A stretch of 12,402 bases of DNA from an uncultured Opitutia bacterium (GCA_903829855.1 CAIKRN010000146.1:1-12402), one strand, 5' to 3'. Counted from the stretch's first letter, positions 1-7,122 are shown. The notes: generated from the letters alone by a model not told the origin. Made by a program: numbers and translations.

Positions 1-747
1 AAGGGGCTGGACCTGCTTCGGGCTAAAGGCGTGGCTGTAATCGAAGGCGTGCTCCGTGACGAGTGCGCGCAGCTCAATCTGATATTTAATCACTGGATTA
101 CCGAAGGGTCTCCGCTGGTGGCACTGAAGGTTGCGTCGACCCTCGATGGTAAGTTGGTCTTGCCTGCGGGTGAGGGCAGGGCGGTCACCGGTCCGGAGTC
201 TCACGCGGATGTCCACCGCTTGCGCCGACTCTTTCCGGCCATCGCCGTCAGCGCCGATACGGCCCTGGCGGACAACCCTCGACTCACTGCTCGCGGCCCA
301 GAGGGTGAATCGTGCGGAATCCGCTTTGTCCTCGATCGCCATTTCAAGACCGCGGGACGCTCTGGGTTAAACCTCTTTCAAGATCACCATCGCGAGCGGA
401 CGGTGGTGGTGGGGCTCGGGACTTTGGCCAAAAAATCCGACCTCAGTTGGTATGAAGCCGAGGGCATCAAGGTCTGGTCGCTCGTGGGCGATGAAGATTC
501 CTTTCTCGATGTCTGGGCGGAACGCTGTGCCCAAGAAAAAATTACCGGCGTGCTTGTCGAGGCCGGCCCGCGGCTGGCTTCGGCGATGCTGCGCGCAGGC
601 GGTGCCCATTATCTGTTCGCCTATGTGTCTCCGCGCACAGGCGATCCTGATTCGCCCGCTTGGCATGAAGGGGTCGACCTTTCAGGAGGGGCGTTTAGGA
701 CCTCCGTGTTGGGCCAGGATGCCCTTTTTGAAGGTTTCTTAGGGTAG
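1..747 (+). CDS. ribD: RibD, C-terminal reductase domain (partial, 5' end outside window)
   Basis: This is the reductase half of the bifunctional riboflavin enzyme RibD. It reduces the ribosyl group of 5-amino-6-(5-phosphoribosylamino)uracil with NADPH to the ribityl form, in the cytosol. The reading frame is open from base 1 and gives 248 residues. Visible landmarks are the linker helix ending in GVLRDECAQLN, then LKVASTLDGKL (about residues 42-52), ITGP-like AVTGPESHADVHRLR (61-75), DNPRLTAR (91-98) and the late VLVEAGPRLASAML. All follow the usual RibD order. The last motif usually reads EGGP in this family and here reads EAGP, a mild change. The N-terminal zinc deaminase domain would lie upstream of the window, so its presence cannot be checked; a stand-alone reductase is the alternative. 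A five-base-pair hairpin (759-772) follows the stop but has no T-run, so termination there is doubtful. Confidence 0.88.
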   Translation, partial: KGLDLLRAKGVAVIEGVLRDECAQLNLIFNHWITEGSPLVALKVASTLDGKLVLPAGEGRAVTGPESHADVHRLRRLFPAIAVSADTALADNPRLTARGPEGESCGIRFVLDRHFKTAGRSGLNLFQDHHRERTVVVGLGTLAKKSDLSWYEAEGIKVWSLVGDEDSFLDVWAERCAQEKITGVLVEAGPRLASAMLRAGGAHYLFAYVSPRTGDPDSPAWHEGVDLSGGAFRTSVLGQDALFEGFLG

Positions 748-948
748 GTTAGGCATTCGACCCCAAAGGGTCCTGTAAGGGAAATATGCCAATTCTGACT
801 ACCGAACCGCGGTGGCCTTGGGTCTTTTTGTCCCGAACGGGGCCGCCTGTCGGTTTTGGCTCGCCTTTTCAAGAAAAACTTACATCACAGCGAGTCCGCC
901 TCCCTGCCTGAAGCAGAATGGCCCTAACCTTCTAAATCCTAACTACTT

Positions 949-2283
949 ATGACAGAGAAAATCTTGGACCACAAGCGTAAGGAGAAGCCCTCCTTCACCT
1001 CTCTCATCGAGAAGAAGCGGGATGGCGGCGAGTTTAGCGCCGACGAGATCCGCCAGATCATCGACTCGATCATGGATTCGGAAATGCCCGAGGCCCAGCA
1101 GGCCGCATTGGCCATGGCGATTTACTTTAAGCAGATGTCTGCGCAGGAAACCGCGATGCTCGCTGAAGAGCTACGCCTCTCCGGCGATGTCATCGACCTC
1201 GACCGACTGACCCAGCCGAAGATTGCCAAGGTTTCGACCGGTGGCGTGGGTGACAAGACCTCGATGGTCCTGGGCCCCCTGGGTGCCGCCGCTGGCGTCA
1301 TCATGCCGGGCATGAATGGTAAGGACGAAGAATTCTGCATCTCGACCGTCGAGAAGCTCAGCTCAATCCCGGGCTTCAAGGGCAAGGCCACGATGGATCA
1401 GTTCCGCCAGCAGCTCGAACGCGTAGGTTGCGCGGTCACTGAGCAGTGCCGCGAAATCGCCCCCGCCGACGACATCCTCTACACGCTCCGCCAGAAGACG
1501 GGCACGATTCCGTCCCTCCCGCTCATCACGGGCAGCATCCTCTCCAAGAAGCTCGCCGAAGGTTGCGAAGGCCTGGTGATCGATGTGAAGTGGGGCAACG
1601 GTTCCTTTATCCGCGACCTCGAGCAGGCCAAGCAGCTCGCCCGCATCGTCACCCGCGTGGCCCGCTCGCTTAACCGCAAGTGCGTAGCCCTCGTGACCGA
1701 CATCAACCAGCCCCTCGGCGACTCCGTTGGCACGGGCCTCGAAGTCCTCGAAGCTGTCCGCCTCCTGAAGGGCGAAGGACCCGAAGACCTGCAGGACCTC
1801 GTCCTCAAGTTGGGCATGGAAGTCGTGCGCCTCGCCGGCGTCGCTGGTTCGACCCTTTCCGCCAAGCAGACCGTCGAGAAGCACCTCAAGGACGGCTCCG
1901 CCCTCGAGAAGTTTAAGGCGATGGTCCGCGCTCAAGGTGGCAAGACCGACTGGATCGACGATCCCTCGAAGTTCCCCAAAGCGAAGTTCATCCGCAAGCT
2001 GCCTGCCCCGAAGCGTGGCTACGTCCACACCATCGATGCCGGCAAGATCGCTCAGGGCGTACGTCTCCTCGCCACCCTCAAGGATGGCACGCTCGACCCG
2101 TCGGTCGGCGTCACCGAAATCCGCAAGGTCGGCACGCAGGTCAAGCAGGGTGAGCCGCTGATCATGATCCATTACAACGACGAGGCCAAGGTCGACGCCG
2201 CGCTCCCGTACTTCCGCGACGCCTACCGCCTCGCCCCTAAGCGCCCGAACATGCCCCCGCTCGTCGTCGAGCGCGTGGCCTAA
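949..2283 (+). CDS. deoA: Thymidine/pyrimidine-nucleoside phosphorylase family protein with altered active-site loop
   Basis: This is a 444-aa homologue of DeoA/Pdp, which splits thymidine or uridine with phosphate into base and (deoxy)ribose-1-phosphate in the cytosol. The whole fold is recognisable: the N-terminal helical domain (about 16-85) with IEKKRDGGEFSADEI, the STGGVGDKTS loop (96-105), PLITGSILSKKLAEG (191-205), VIDVKWGNGSF (210-220), DINQPLG, and a C-terminal alpha/beta domain. The pyrimidine-contacting residues of E. coli DeoA (Arg171, Ser186, Lys190) align with Arg181, Ser196 and Lys200. The active-site His of the KHSTGG motif (E. coli His85) is Val95. The signature loop SGRGLGHTGGT is replaced without length change by NGKDEEFCIST (123-133). 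The fold assignment is firm, but phosphorolytic activity is not assured; the substrate or acceptor may differ. The start at ATG 949 fits the family N-terminus, although no good Shine-Dalgarno precedes it. The gene stands alone and ends in a strong terminator. Confidence 0.85.
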   Translation: MTEKILDHKRKEKPSFTSLIEKKRDGGEFSADEIRQIIDSIMDSEMPEAQQAALAMAIYFKQMSAQETAMLAEELRLSGDVIDLDRLTQPKIAKVSTGGVGDKTSMVLGPLGAAAGVIMPGMNGKDEEFCISTVEKLSSIPGFKGKATMDQFRQQLERVGCAVTEQCREIAPADDILYTLRQKTGTIPSLPLITGSILSKKLAEGCEGLVIDVKWGNGSFIRDLEQAKQLARIVTRVARSLNRKCVALVTDINQPLGDSVGTGLEVLEAVRLLKGEGPEDLQDLVLKLGMEVVRLAGVAGSTLSAKQTVEKHLKDGSALEKFKAMVRAQGGKTDWIDDPSKFPKAKFIRKLPAPKRGYVHTIDAGKIAQGVRLLATLKDGTLDPSVGVTEIRKVGTQVKQGEPLIMIHYNDEAKVDAALPYFRDAYRLAPKRPNMPPLVVERVA

Positions 2284-2305
2284 GTCGGCGCACCAGGAAA
2301 GAACC

Positions 2306-2338
2306 GAGCCGCGGAGCGATCCGCGGCTCTTTCATTTT
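2306..2338 (+). terminator. Rho-independent terminator after the deoA-like gene, possibly bidirectional
   Basis: A perfect 10-bp stem, GAGCCGCGGA pairing with TCCGCGGCTC, closes a GCGA tetraloop (GNRA type) and is followed by TTTCATTTT. It begins 22 bases after the stop of the phosphorylase gene. The T-tract touches the stop codon of the convergent lipoprotein gene. On the other strand the stem is followed by GGTTCTTTCC, so weaker termination of the opposite transcript is possible. Confidence 0.88.
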
Positions 2339-2760
2339 CAGCCTTCGCCGGCTGGCGTGCCGTCTGACTTCAGGATGAGGATGAGTTTCTGGCCATCCTT
2401 GCCGGTGATTTCTACTTCGACCTCAAGCGCGGTGGGTAGTTGACGGACTCCCACCGGGCCGCGGATGTCGATACAGCCATGAACCCTCATGAAGTCGGCG
2501 GCGTCGGCGGCGTTCTCTAGTAACACGAGTCGTCCCAAGACCGCTTTTCCATCCGCCTGCCCGACTCCGATTCTCGCTGTGCGATCACGGAAATAGTCAT
2601 CGAGTTGGGCCCATGTCACTACATCCCCTGCCGTGAAATGTTTCTCGCCGCTGCTTTGAATCCCGCTGAGTTCGACAGGTGTCCCGCGCAGGGTCTCCAC
2701 CGCGGGCTTGCAACCCAGCAGTACGAGCAGGCCGAGGAGCGAGAAGAAGGAGTGTCGCAT
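2338..2760 (-). CDS. Small putative lipoprotein of unknown function
   Basis: The 140-aa product starts with a short basic end and a hydrophobic stretch, MRHSFFSLLGLLVLLGC, in which LLGC is a lipobox placing the lipidated cysteine at residue 17. After cleavage it would be anchored to a membrane facing the periplasm. The mature part (18-140) is soluble and mixed alpha/beta in appearance, with no motif I recognise; a second cysteine sits near residue 96 and the C-terminal strand is EVEVEITGKDGQKLILILK. It lies 24 bases downstream of the serine hydrolase stop on the same strand, so it is probably the last gene of that transcription unit. AGGCGG about 7 bases before ATG 2760 is a weak Shine-Dalgarno. 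The lipoprotein call is sound; the function is unknown. Confidence 0.7.
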   Translation of the reverse strand: MRHSFFSLLGLLVLLGCKPAVETLRGTPVELSGIQSSGEKHFTAGDVVTWAQLDDYFRDRTARIGVGQADGKAVLGRLVLLENAADAADFMRVHGCIDIRGPVGVRQLPTALEVEVEITGKDGQKLILILKSDGTPAGEG

Positions 2761-2784
2761 AATCAGCCGCCTGGGGTGGGTCGA

Positions 2785-3951
2785 CTATCGACCAAGGAAC
2801 GCCGGCAGCAGGGCGGGCGGTAGTTCTTTGAGCATCGTGCCCATGCCTTTCTGGTGGGCGGTCACGACGACCACGAGGTCAGCCTCGGGGAACATGAAGA
2901 TGAACTGGCCGCCGGCACCGCGACCTTCCACGGCGTGGTAGGACTTGTCGCCGATCTTGAAGTCATCGGTCCACCAGAAGAAGCCGTAACCGTTGGTGGC
3001 GGAATTCTCGTTGAGGCGCGAAGTGGCCTTGGCCACGTACTCGGCGGGGATGAGCTGTTCGCCGTGCCACTTACCTTTATCGAGGACGAGCAGACCCCAT
3101 TTGACCATGTCGCGCGAAAGGACGCCCGCGCCGGCGGCCGATTTAGGCTGTCCGCTGACGGTGTCCGTCTCCCAATTGTAGTTGGTGATGCCGAGCTTAC
3201 CGAAGAGCTCCTTCCGGATAAATTCCTCGGCGGAGCCCGGTACGCTGGCCTGCACGACCTGCATGGCCATGCAAGGATCGGAGGACTGGTACTTGAAGGT
3301 GCGCGGCGCGGCGGGAATCGGCGCGCTATGCTGGAAGTAAGCCTGAATCTGGCCTTGGCCTTTCAAGGCGGCAGGATTCTTGACGAGTGCGCCAATCTTG
3401 GCGTCGTCGATACGTACGCCCGACTTCATGTTCATCGCTTGGGCCAAGGTGACGTCCTTGGCGCCATCGACGAACTTCGCGGGCTGCAGTTCGTTGAGGA
3501 AGGTCCAGACGGGACGATCGAGGTCCGACATCTTGAGGTGACCGAGCTGGATTGCGCGTCCGACGGCCATCGCCGTGTAGGACTTGGTAATCGACATCTG
3601 ATAGTGCGGATAATTCTGGCGGCCGCGACGGTAATAGGACTCGAAGAGTAGCTGGCCGTGGTGGGCGACGAGGAGGCTGTCGATTTCGCCGTGCTTACCG
3701 TCCGCGATTTCGTGGGCAAACTTCTGCACGGCGTCCTTCTGTGCCCCCTGAAGTTCTCCGACGGTAAGGCCATCCTTCAGTTCCTGCGGCTTACTCGTGA
3801 GGAAGGGCTTCTCGAGGTCAGGCAGTTTGGCTTCCAGGGCGTAGGAGACCGCGGCGGCGTTCAGACCGGGTACCTCGGGGGCGAGGCCGTTGCTGGGTTC
3901 GGCCGCCAAAGCGGAGGCCGAGAGGAAAAGCAGCAGGTGTCGGGTTTTCAT
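2785..3951 (-). CDS. Exported serine hydrolase, beta-lactamase / penicillin-binding-protein fold (class C type)
   Basis: The 388-aa protein belongs to the class C beta-lactamase-like serine hydrolases (a family that includes esterases, 6-aminohexanoate-dimer hydrolase and D-amino-acid peptidases). An N-terminal signal peptide (MKTRHLLLFLSASALAA) predicts export to the periplasm. The catalytic SxxK motif is S120-I-T-K123, within HYQMSITKSYTAMAVG. The second motif, normally YxN, appears as Y221-Q-S in FKYQSSDPCMA. The third, usually HxG or KTG near the C-terminus, is represented by GRGAGG (343-348) before the FMFPEADLVVVVTAHQ strand. This spacing is normal for the family. About 75 residues between the signal peptide and the core (18-90) are less typical. 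The substrate cannot be told; true beta-lactamase activity is unlikely from the motif pattern alone. It starts 16 bases after the dienelactone-hydrolase-like gene, with no clear Shine-Dalgarno. Confidence 0.85.
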   Translation of the reverse strand: MKTRHLLLFLSASALAAEPSNGLAPEVPGLNAAAVSYALEAKLPDLEKPFLTSKPQELKDGLTVGELQGAQKDAVQKFAHEIADGKHGEIDSLLVAHHGQLLFESYYRRGRQNYPHYQMSITKSYTAMAVGRAIQLGHLKMSDLDRPVWTFLNELQPAKFVDGAKDVTLAQAMNMKSGVRIDDAKIGALVKNPAALKGQGQIQAYFQHSAPIPAAPRTFKYQSSDPCMAMQVVQASVPGSAEEFIRKELFGKLGITNYNWETDTVSGQPKSAAGAGVLSRDMVKWGLLVLDKGKWHGEQLIPAEYVAKATSRLNENSATNGYGFFWWTDDFKIGDKSYHAVEGRGAGGQFIFMFPEADLVVVVTAHQKGMGTMLKELPPALLPAFLGR

Positions 3952-3967
3952 TTTAAAGATAGGTCGC

Positions 3968-4747
3968 TCAGCGGCCGAGCGTGGCCTTCAGGAACTGCTC
4001 CATCTCCGACCAGGAGGCTTTATCGGCATCGGCGTTGTAGGCGGCGCCCTTGGAGTTATCGTTGCCGGCGGCCTTGTGCGTGAAGCTGTGGACGGCGCCA
4101 GGATACTTGATGAGCTTATAATCGACAGCGGCAGATTTCATCTCGGCTTCGAAAGCGGCGACATCCTTGGCAGGCACGTAGGGATCATCGGCACCATGGA
4201 GGGCGAGGACCTTGGCTTTGATATTCTTGCCGTCGGCGGGGGTCGGGGAGTCGAGGCCGCCGTGGAAGCTGACGACGCCCTTGATGGCGGCACCGCTACG
4301 GGCGAGTTCAATCACAGTCGTACCACCAAAGCAGTAGCCGGTGGCGGCGATCTTCGTGGCATCGGTCCGGGCGTCGTGGCTGAGAACGTCGAGCGCGTCA
4401 TTGACGCGGGTTCGGAGGAGCGGGCGGTTGACCTTGTACTTGCCAGCTTCCTTGCCAGAGGCTGGGGGCTGCGGGCGGACGCCTTTGCCGTAGATGTCAG
4501 CGACGAGCACGTTGTAGCCCAGGGCGGCGAGTTTGTGGGCGGCTTCCTTCTCGTGGTCGCTGATACCAGTCCACTGGTGCACGACAAGCACGCCAGGACG
4601 CTTGCCGGTGAGGGCGTCATCATAGGCCTGCCAGCCTTCGCAGACGGTGTCGCCGGACTTATATTCGAGGGGCTTCTCGACGATGGCCGCGGAGAGCAGA
4701 CCAAAGGAGCTTAGGACCGCGAGGAGGGAGGGCAGGAGGGCTTTCAT
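3968..4747 (-). CDS. Exported dienelactone-hydrolase family protein
   Basis: This alpha/beta hydrolase of the dienelactone hydrolase family is 259 aa from the ATG used here. The nucleophile elbow is GYCFGG, giving a cysteine nucleophile (residue 139), with Asp188 in HGADDPYVP and His220 in PGAVHSF as the rest of the triad; all three are present. Upstream landmarks are PGVLVVHQWTGI and YNVLVADIYGKG, typical of this family. The N-terminus MKALLPSLLAVLSSFGLLSAA is a signal peptide, so the enzyme should be periplasmic, unlike the cytosolic enzyme of chlorocatechol degradation. Substrate unknown. A TTG nine bases upstream (4756) could also serve, but it has no Shine-Dalgarno, whereas GGAGGG lies just before ATG 4747, although at unusually short spacing. 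The gene follows lpxA after 48 bases that hold only a short GC-rich inverted repeat (GGCG-CTTG-CGCC). Confidence 0.85.
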   Translation of the reverse strand: MKALLPSLLAVLSSFGLLSAAIVEKPLEYKSGDTVCEGWQAYDDALTGKRPGVLVVHQWTGISDHEKEAAHKLAALGYNVLVADIYGKGVRPQPPASGKEAGKYKVNRPLLRTRVNDALDVLSHDARTDATKIAATGYCFGGTTVIELARSGAAIKGVVSFHGGLDSPTPADGKNIKAKVLALHGADDPYVPAKDVAAFEAEMKSAAVDYKLIKYPGAVHSFTHKAAGNDNSKGAAYNADADKASWSEMEQFLKATLGR

Positions 4748-4795
4748 GCCCTCCAACCTAGGAAGGCCGCCCGTCGGCGCAAGCGCCTAGCGAGC

Positions 4796-5572
4796 TTAGG
4801 CTAAGCCCCGCTTCGTCGAAGCGGCGAAATCTACGAAGCTTTTCACGATGCGTCCTGAGGCCTCGGGTAGTGCACTGGCTTTTTCAATGGCCTGCGAGGT
4901 ATTGAGCCCGTCGCGATAGAAGAGGCGATGCATCAGCTTAGCCGCGGCGATTTCTTCTTCCGAGAAGCCCGCCCGCTTGAGCCCGACCGCATTGACCATT
5001 TTGGTTTCGCAGGGGTTGCCATCAGCGATGACGAAAGGAGGGACGTCTTGGACGCACTTCGAGCAGGCCGCGACCATGGCGTGGTCGCCAATGCGACAGA
5101 ACTGGTGGATGCCGGCATTCCAGCCGATGTTGACGTGGTCGCCGACGTGCACGTGGCCGGCGACGGCGGAGTGGCTGGAGATGACGAGGTGGTTGCCAAT
5201 CACGCAGTCATGCGCGATGTGCGAATAGGCGAGCAAGACGTTGTCGTCGCCGAGAATGGTCCATTCGCCTTCTTGAGTGCCGAGGTGGACGCTAACGTAT
5301 TCGCGGAAAGTATTACGTGCGCCGACCTTGAGGCCGGGTTTACCTGGTTTGGCTTTGAGGTCCTGCGTGCGACCGCCAATCACTGCGAACGGGAAGACTT
5401 CGCACTGTGGCCCGAGTTGCGTATAGCCTTCAACGGCGGCGTGGTGATGTAGGATGCAGCCATCGCCGAGGGTGACGTCCGTGCCCACATAGGCGTAGGC
5501 ACCCACGATGACATCTTTACCCAGCTTAGCACCGGGTTCGATGATTGCGGTTGAATGAATCTGCGTGGCCAT
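4796..5572 (-). CDS. lpxA: Acyl-ACP--UDP-N-acetylglucosamine O-acyltransferase LpxA
   Basis: LpxA transfers a 3-hydroxyacyl chain from ACP to the 3-OH of UDP-GlcNAc, the first step of lipid A synthesis, in the cytosol as a trimer. The 258-aa product has the expected left-handed beta-helix hexapeptide repeats over about residues 1-190 and a C-terminal helical tail ending in FAASTKRGL. HIAHDC contains His121, equivalent to the catalytic His125 of E. coli, and GIHQFCRIGDHAMV, QDVPPFVIADGNP and VNAVGLKRAGFS are family hallmarks. By ungapped count, the residue matching the E. coli acyl-length ruler Gly173 is Ala169. ATG 5572 lies only 7 bases after the stop of lpxC-fabZ, so the two are co-transcribed and probably translationally coupled. 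Length is normal (E. coli 262 aa). Confidence 0.97.
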   Translation of the reverse strand: MATQIHSTAIIEPGAKLGKDVIVGAYAYVGTDVTLGDGCILHHHAAVEGYTQLGPQCEVFPFAVIGGRTQDLKAKPGKPGLKVGARNTFREYVSVHLGTQEGEWTILGDDNVLLAYSHIAHDCVIGNHLVISSHSAVAGHVHVGDHVNIGWNAGIHQFCRIGDHAMVAACSKCVQDVPPFVIADGNPCETKMVNAVGLKRAGFSEEEIAAAKLMHRLFYRDGLNTSQAIEKASALPEASGRIVKSFVDFAASTKRGLA

Positions 5573-5579
5573 CCGCTGA

Positions 5580-6944
5580 TTACGCCTCGGCGCCAGAGTC
5601 AGTGATGGTGAAGAGCAGGTCGGCCGAGGAGACCGTCTCGCCGTTGACGAGGCATTCGCATTCCGCGGCGGCGATACGACCGCGCACCTTGGTGAGCTTG
5701 GCGCGGATCTCGAGGGTGTCTCCGGGAGTGACGGCCTTGCGGAACTTTACTTTGTCGGCACTCATAAAGAACACGACTTTCGGGGCTTCGTCAGCGGCAC
5801 CACGGCGCAGCATGATGAGGCCAGCGGCTTGCGCCATCGCTTCGATCTGCAAGACGCCCGGCATGACTGGCTGGCCAGGGAAGTGGCCTTGGAAGTAGGG
5901 CTCATTGATCGTCACGTTCTTAATGGCGACCAAGGAGTCTTCGGTCAGCTCCACCACGCGATCGACCATCACGAAAGGGTAGCGGTGGGGTAGGGCGTTA
6001 AGAATCTGGCGGATATCGAGCGCCGAGCCCATTGGGGCCTTAGGCGCTTCGATTTTAGCATTGGCGGGAGCGGCTTTGGCCTTGGGTGCCTTAAACTCCT
6101 GCCACTGCTTGCGGACGGCGGCAGCCAGGCGGGCGTTGAGGGCGTGGCCGGGGCGGACGGCGATGATGTGGGCCTTGAGGCGGATGCCCGACAGGACGAT
6201 GTCACCGACGATATCGAGGATCTTGTGGCGGACGAGTTCGTCCTTAAAGCGCAGGGGCTCTTTGCTGACGACCTTATCTCCTTTGAGGATGATGGCTGAG
6301 TCGAGTGAGCCGCCTTGGATGAGACCTTTCTTCAGGAGTTCCTCGATATCTTCGTAGATGGTAAACGTGCGTGCTGGCGCGATCTGGGCCTCGTAGGTCT
6401 CCGGATCGATATCAATCGTGAGGTGCTGCGTGTGGATGCCGCGATCATCGGCGGAGGTGCAGGTGATGCGCAGGCCGTCAAAGGGCAGGGCGATGATCGA
6501 ACGGCTACCTTCGTTGATCGTGATCGGGTGCGTGAGCGTGAAGACTTCGCGGGCTTCGGCTTGCTCCACGATGCCGCACTGATGAATGAGCGTCGTGAAG
6601 GGACGGGCGGAGCCATCGACGATGGGCGGCTCAGAGGCGTCGAGTTCGATGATGGCGTTATCGACCGCCATACCGCTGAGGGCGGAGAGCACATGCTCAA
6701 TCGTGTGCAGCTTCACGGCATCGGAAGAAACGGTCGTCTTGCGTTCAAGTTCGGTGATCATTTCTGACACTGGGCGGACCTCGGGTTTGCCAAAGAGGTC
6801 GATGCGTCGGAATACGAGACCCGAGTTGGGGGCGCCGGGCTTCAGGGTAAGGGTGACCTCCTGGCCGGTATGCAGGGCCTTGCCCTTGACGGAGGCTTCT
6901 TTGCTGAGAGTGCGCTGTTTCATGCCTTTCACATAGTTATTCAC
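5580..6944 (-). CDS. lpxC-fabZ: Bifunctional LpxC deacetylase / FabZ 3-hydroxyacyl-ACP dehydratase fusion
   Basis: Two enzymes lie in one 454-aa chain. Residues about 8-283 are LpxC, the zinc deacetylase that commits UDP-3-O-acyl-GlcNAc to lipid A; it shows MKQRTL, LHTG, TIEHVLSAL (Glu83, His84), DGSARPF, RHKILDIVGD (His240, Asp244) and RPGHALN (His266), so zinc ligands and catalytic residues are all present. Residues about 284-307 form a Lys/Ala/Pro-rich linker. Residues about 308-454 are FabZ, dehydrating 3-hydroxyacyl-ACP: LPHRYPFVMVDR, GHFPGQPVMPGVLQIEAMAQ with His354 and Glu368. The fusion is known from Bacteroidota and related phyla. It couples two activities that compete for the hydroxyacyl-ACP pool, and LpxA, encoded next, uses the same pool. 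I chose GTG 6944 because GGAGG lies 5 bases upstream. ATG 6923, where homology begins, is the alternative (447 aa). The frame stays open upstream to 7286, but that part translates repeats and is not credible. Confidence 0.95.
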   Translation of the reverse strand: MNNYVKGMKQRTLSKEASVKGKALHTGQEVTLTLKPGAPNSGLVFRRIDLFGKPEVRPVSEMITELERKTTVSSDAVKLHTIEHVLSALSGMAVDNAIIELDASEPPIVDGSARPFTTLIHQCGIVEQAEAREVFTLTHPITINEGSRSIIALPFDGLRITCTSADDRGIHTQHLTIDIDPETYEAQIAPARTFTIYEDIEELLKKGLIQGGSLDSAIILKGDKVVSKEPLRFKDELVRHKILDIVGDIVLSGIRLKAHIIAVRPGHALNARLAAAVRKQWQEFKAPKAKAAPANAKIEAPKAPMGSALDIRQILNALPHRYPFVMVDRVVELTEDSLVAIKNVTINEPYFQGHFPGQPVMPGVLQIEAMAQAAGLIMLRRGAADEAPKVVFFMSADKVKFRKAVTPGDTLEIRAKLTKVRGRIAAAECECLVNGETVSSADLLFTITDSGAEA

Positions 6945-6958
6945 ACCCCCCTCCCTCT
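6945..6958 (-). promoter_or_regulatory. Ribosome binding site deciding the lpxC-fabZ start
   Basis: On the minus strand a purine run, AGAGGGAGGGGGGT, immediately precedes GTG 6944. Its GGAGG core (6950-6954) is 5 bases from that GTG but 26 from ATG 6923 and 17 from GTG 6932. This favours the GTG start even though conserved LpxC sequence begins seven codons later. Confidence 0.5.
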
Positions 6959-7008
6959 GTAAAGGCCTACTTTCGAGGGGTTTGGGGCAGAATTCACGGT
7001 GGGAGCAT

Positions 7009-7037
7009 GGGGGCAGGGGTAGGGGTGGGGATAGGGG
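7009..7037 (+). other. G-quadruplex-forming motif
   Basis: Five consecutive runs of at least four G (7009-7013, 7016-7019, 7022-7025, 7027-7030, 7034-7037) are separated by loops of 2, 2, 1 and 3 bases. This exceeds the usual G3 with loops of 1-7 definition and predicts a stable quadruplex on the + strand. Two more G4 runs lie just upstream (6977-6980 and 6984-6987). The G-rich strand is the template strand for lpxC-fabZ and the coding-sense strand for trpG/pabA. Confidence 0.7.
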
Positions 7038-7104
7038 CTTTTTAGGGCTAGGCTCAAGGCTCGGAAGGTGAGTGGCCGATGGAGTGCAAGAACAGCCAAG
7101 CAAG

Positions 7105-7122
7105 GAACAATGAACGATGAAC
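7105..7122 (+). repeat. Three GAAC words at 7-bp spacing
   Basis: GAAC occurs at 7105, 7112 and 7119, separated by AAT and GAT, making a short heptamer tandem repeat. The 8-mer GAACAATG from its first unit recurs at 7166-7173. It could be a remnant simple repeat or a regularly spaced protein-binding site; nothing in the sequence decides between them. Confidence 0.5.

Noticed and set aside
759..772. GACCC-CAAA-GGGTC hairpin after ribD as a terminator
   Set aside because: Only a 5-bp stem and no T-run, so it is not good enough to call.
1363..2172. Long minus-strand open frame (269 codons) opposite the phosphorylase gene
   Set aside because: Antisense to a clearly recognisable family protein. 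The long frame follows from G/C-rich third positions, and its translation has no family features.
2854..3651. Plus-strand open frame of 265 codons opposite the serine hydrolase
   Set aside because: Antisense shadow: the minus strand carries a signal peptide and the SxxK motif, whereas this frame shows only Gly/Ala/Val/Glu-rich sequence.
3890..4714. Plus-strand open frame of 274 codons opposite the dienelactone hydrolase
   Set aside because: Antisense shadow of a gene with a full Cys-Asp-His triad; its Gly/Val/Asp-rich translation is typical of such frames.
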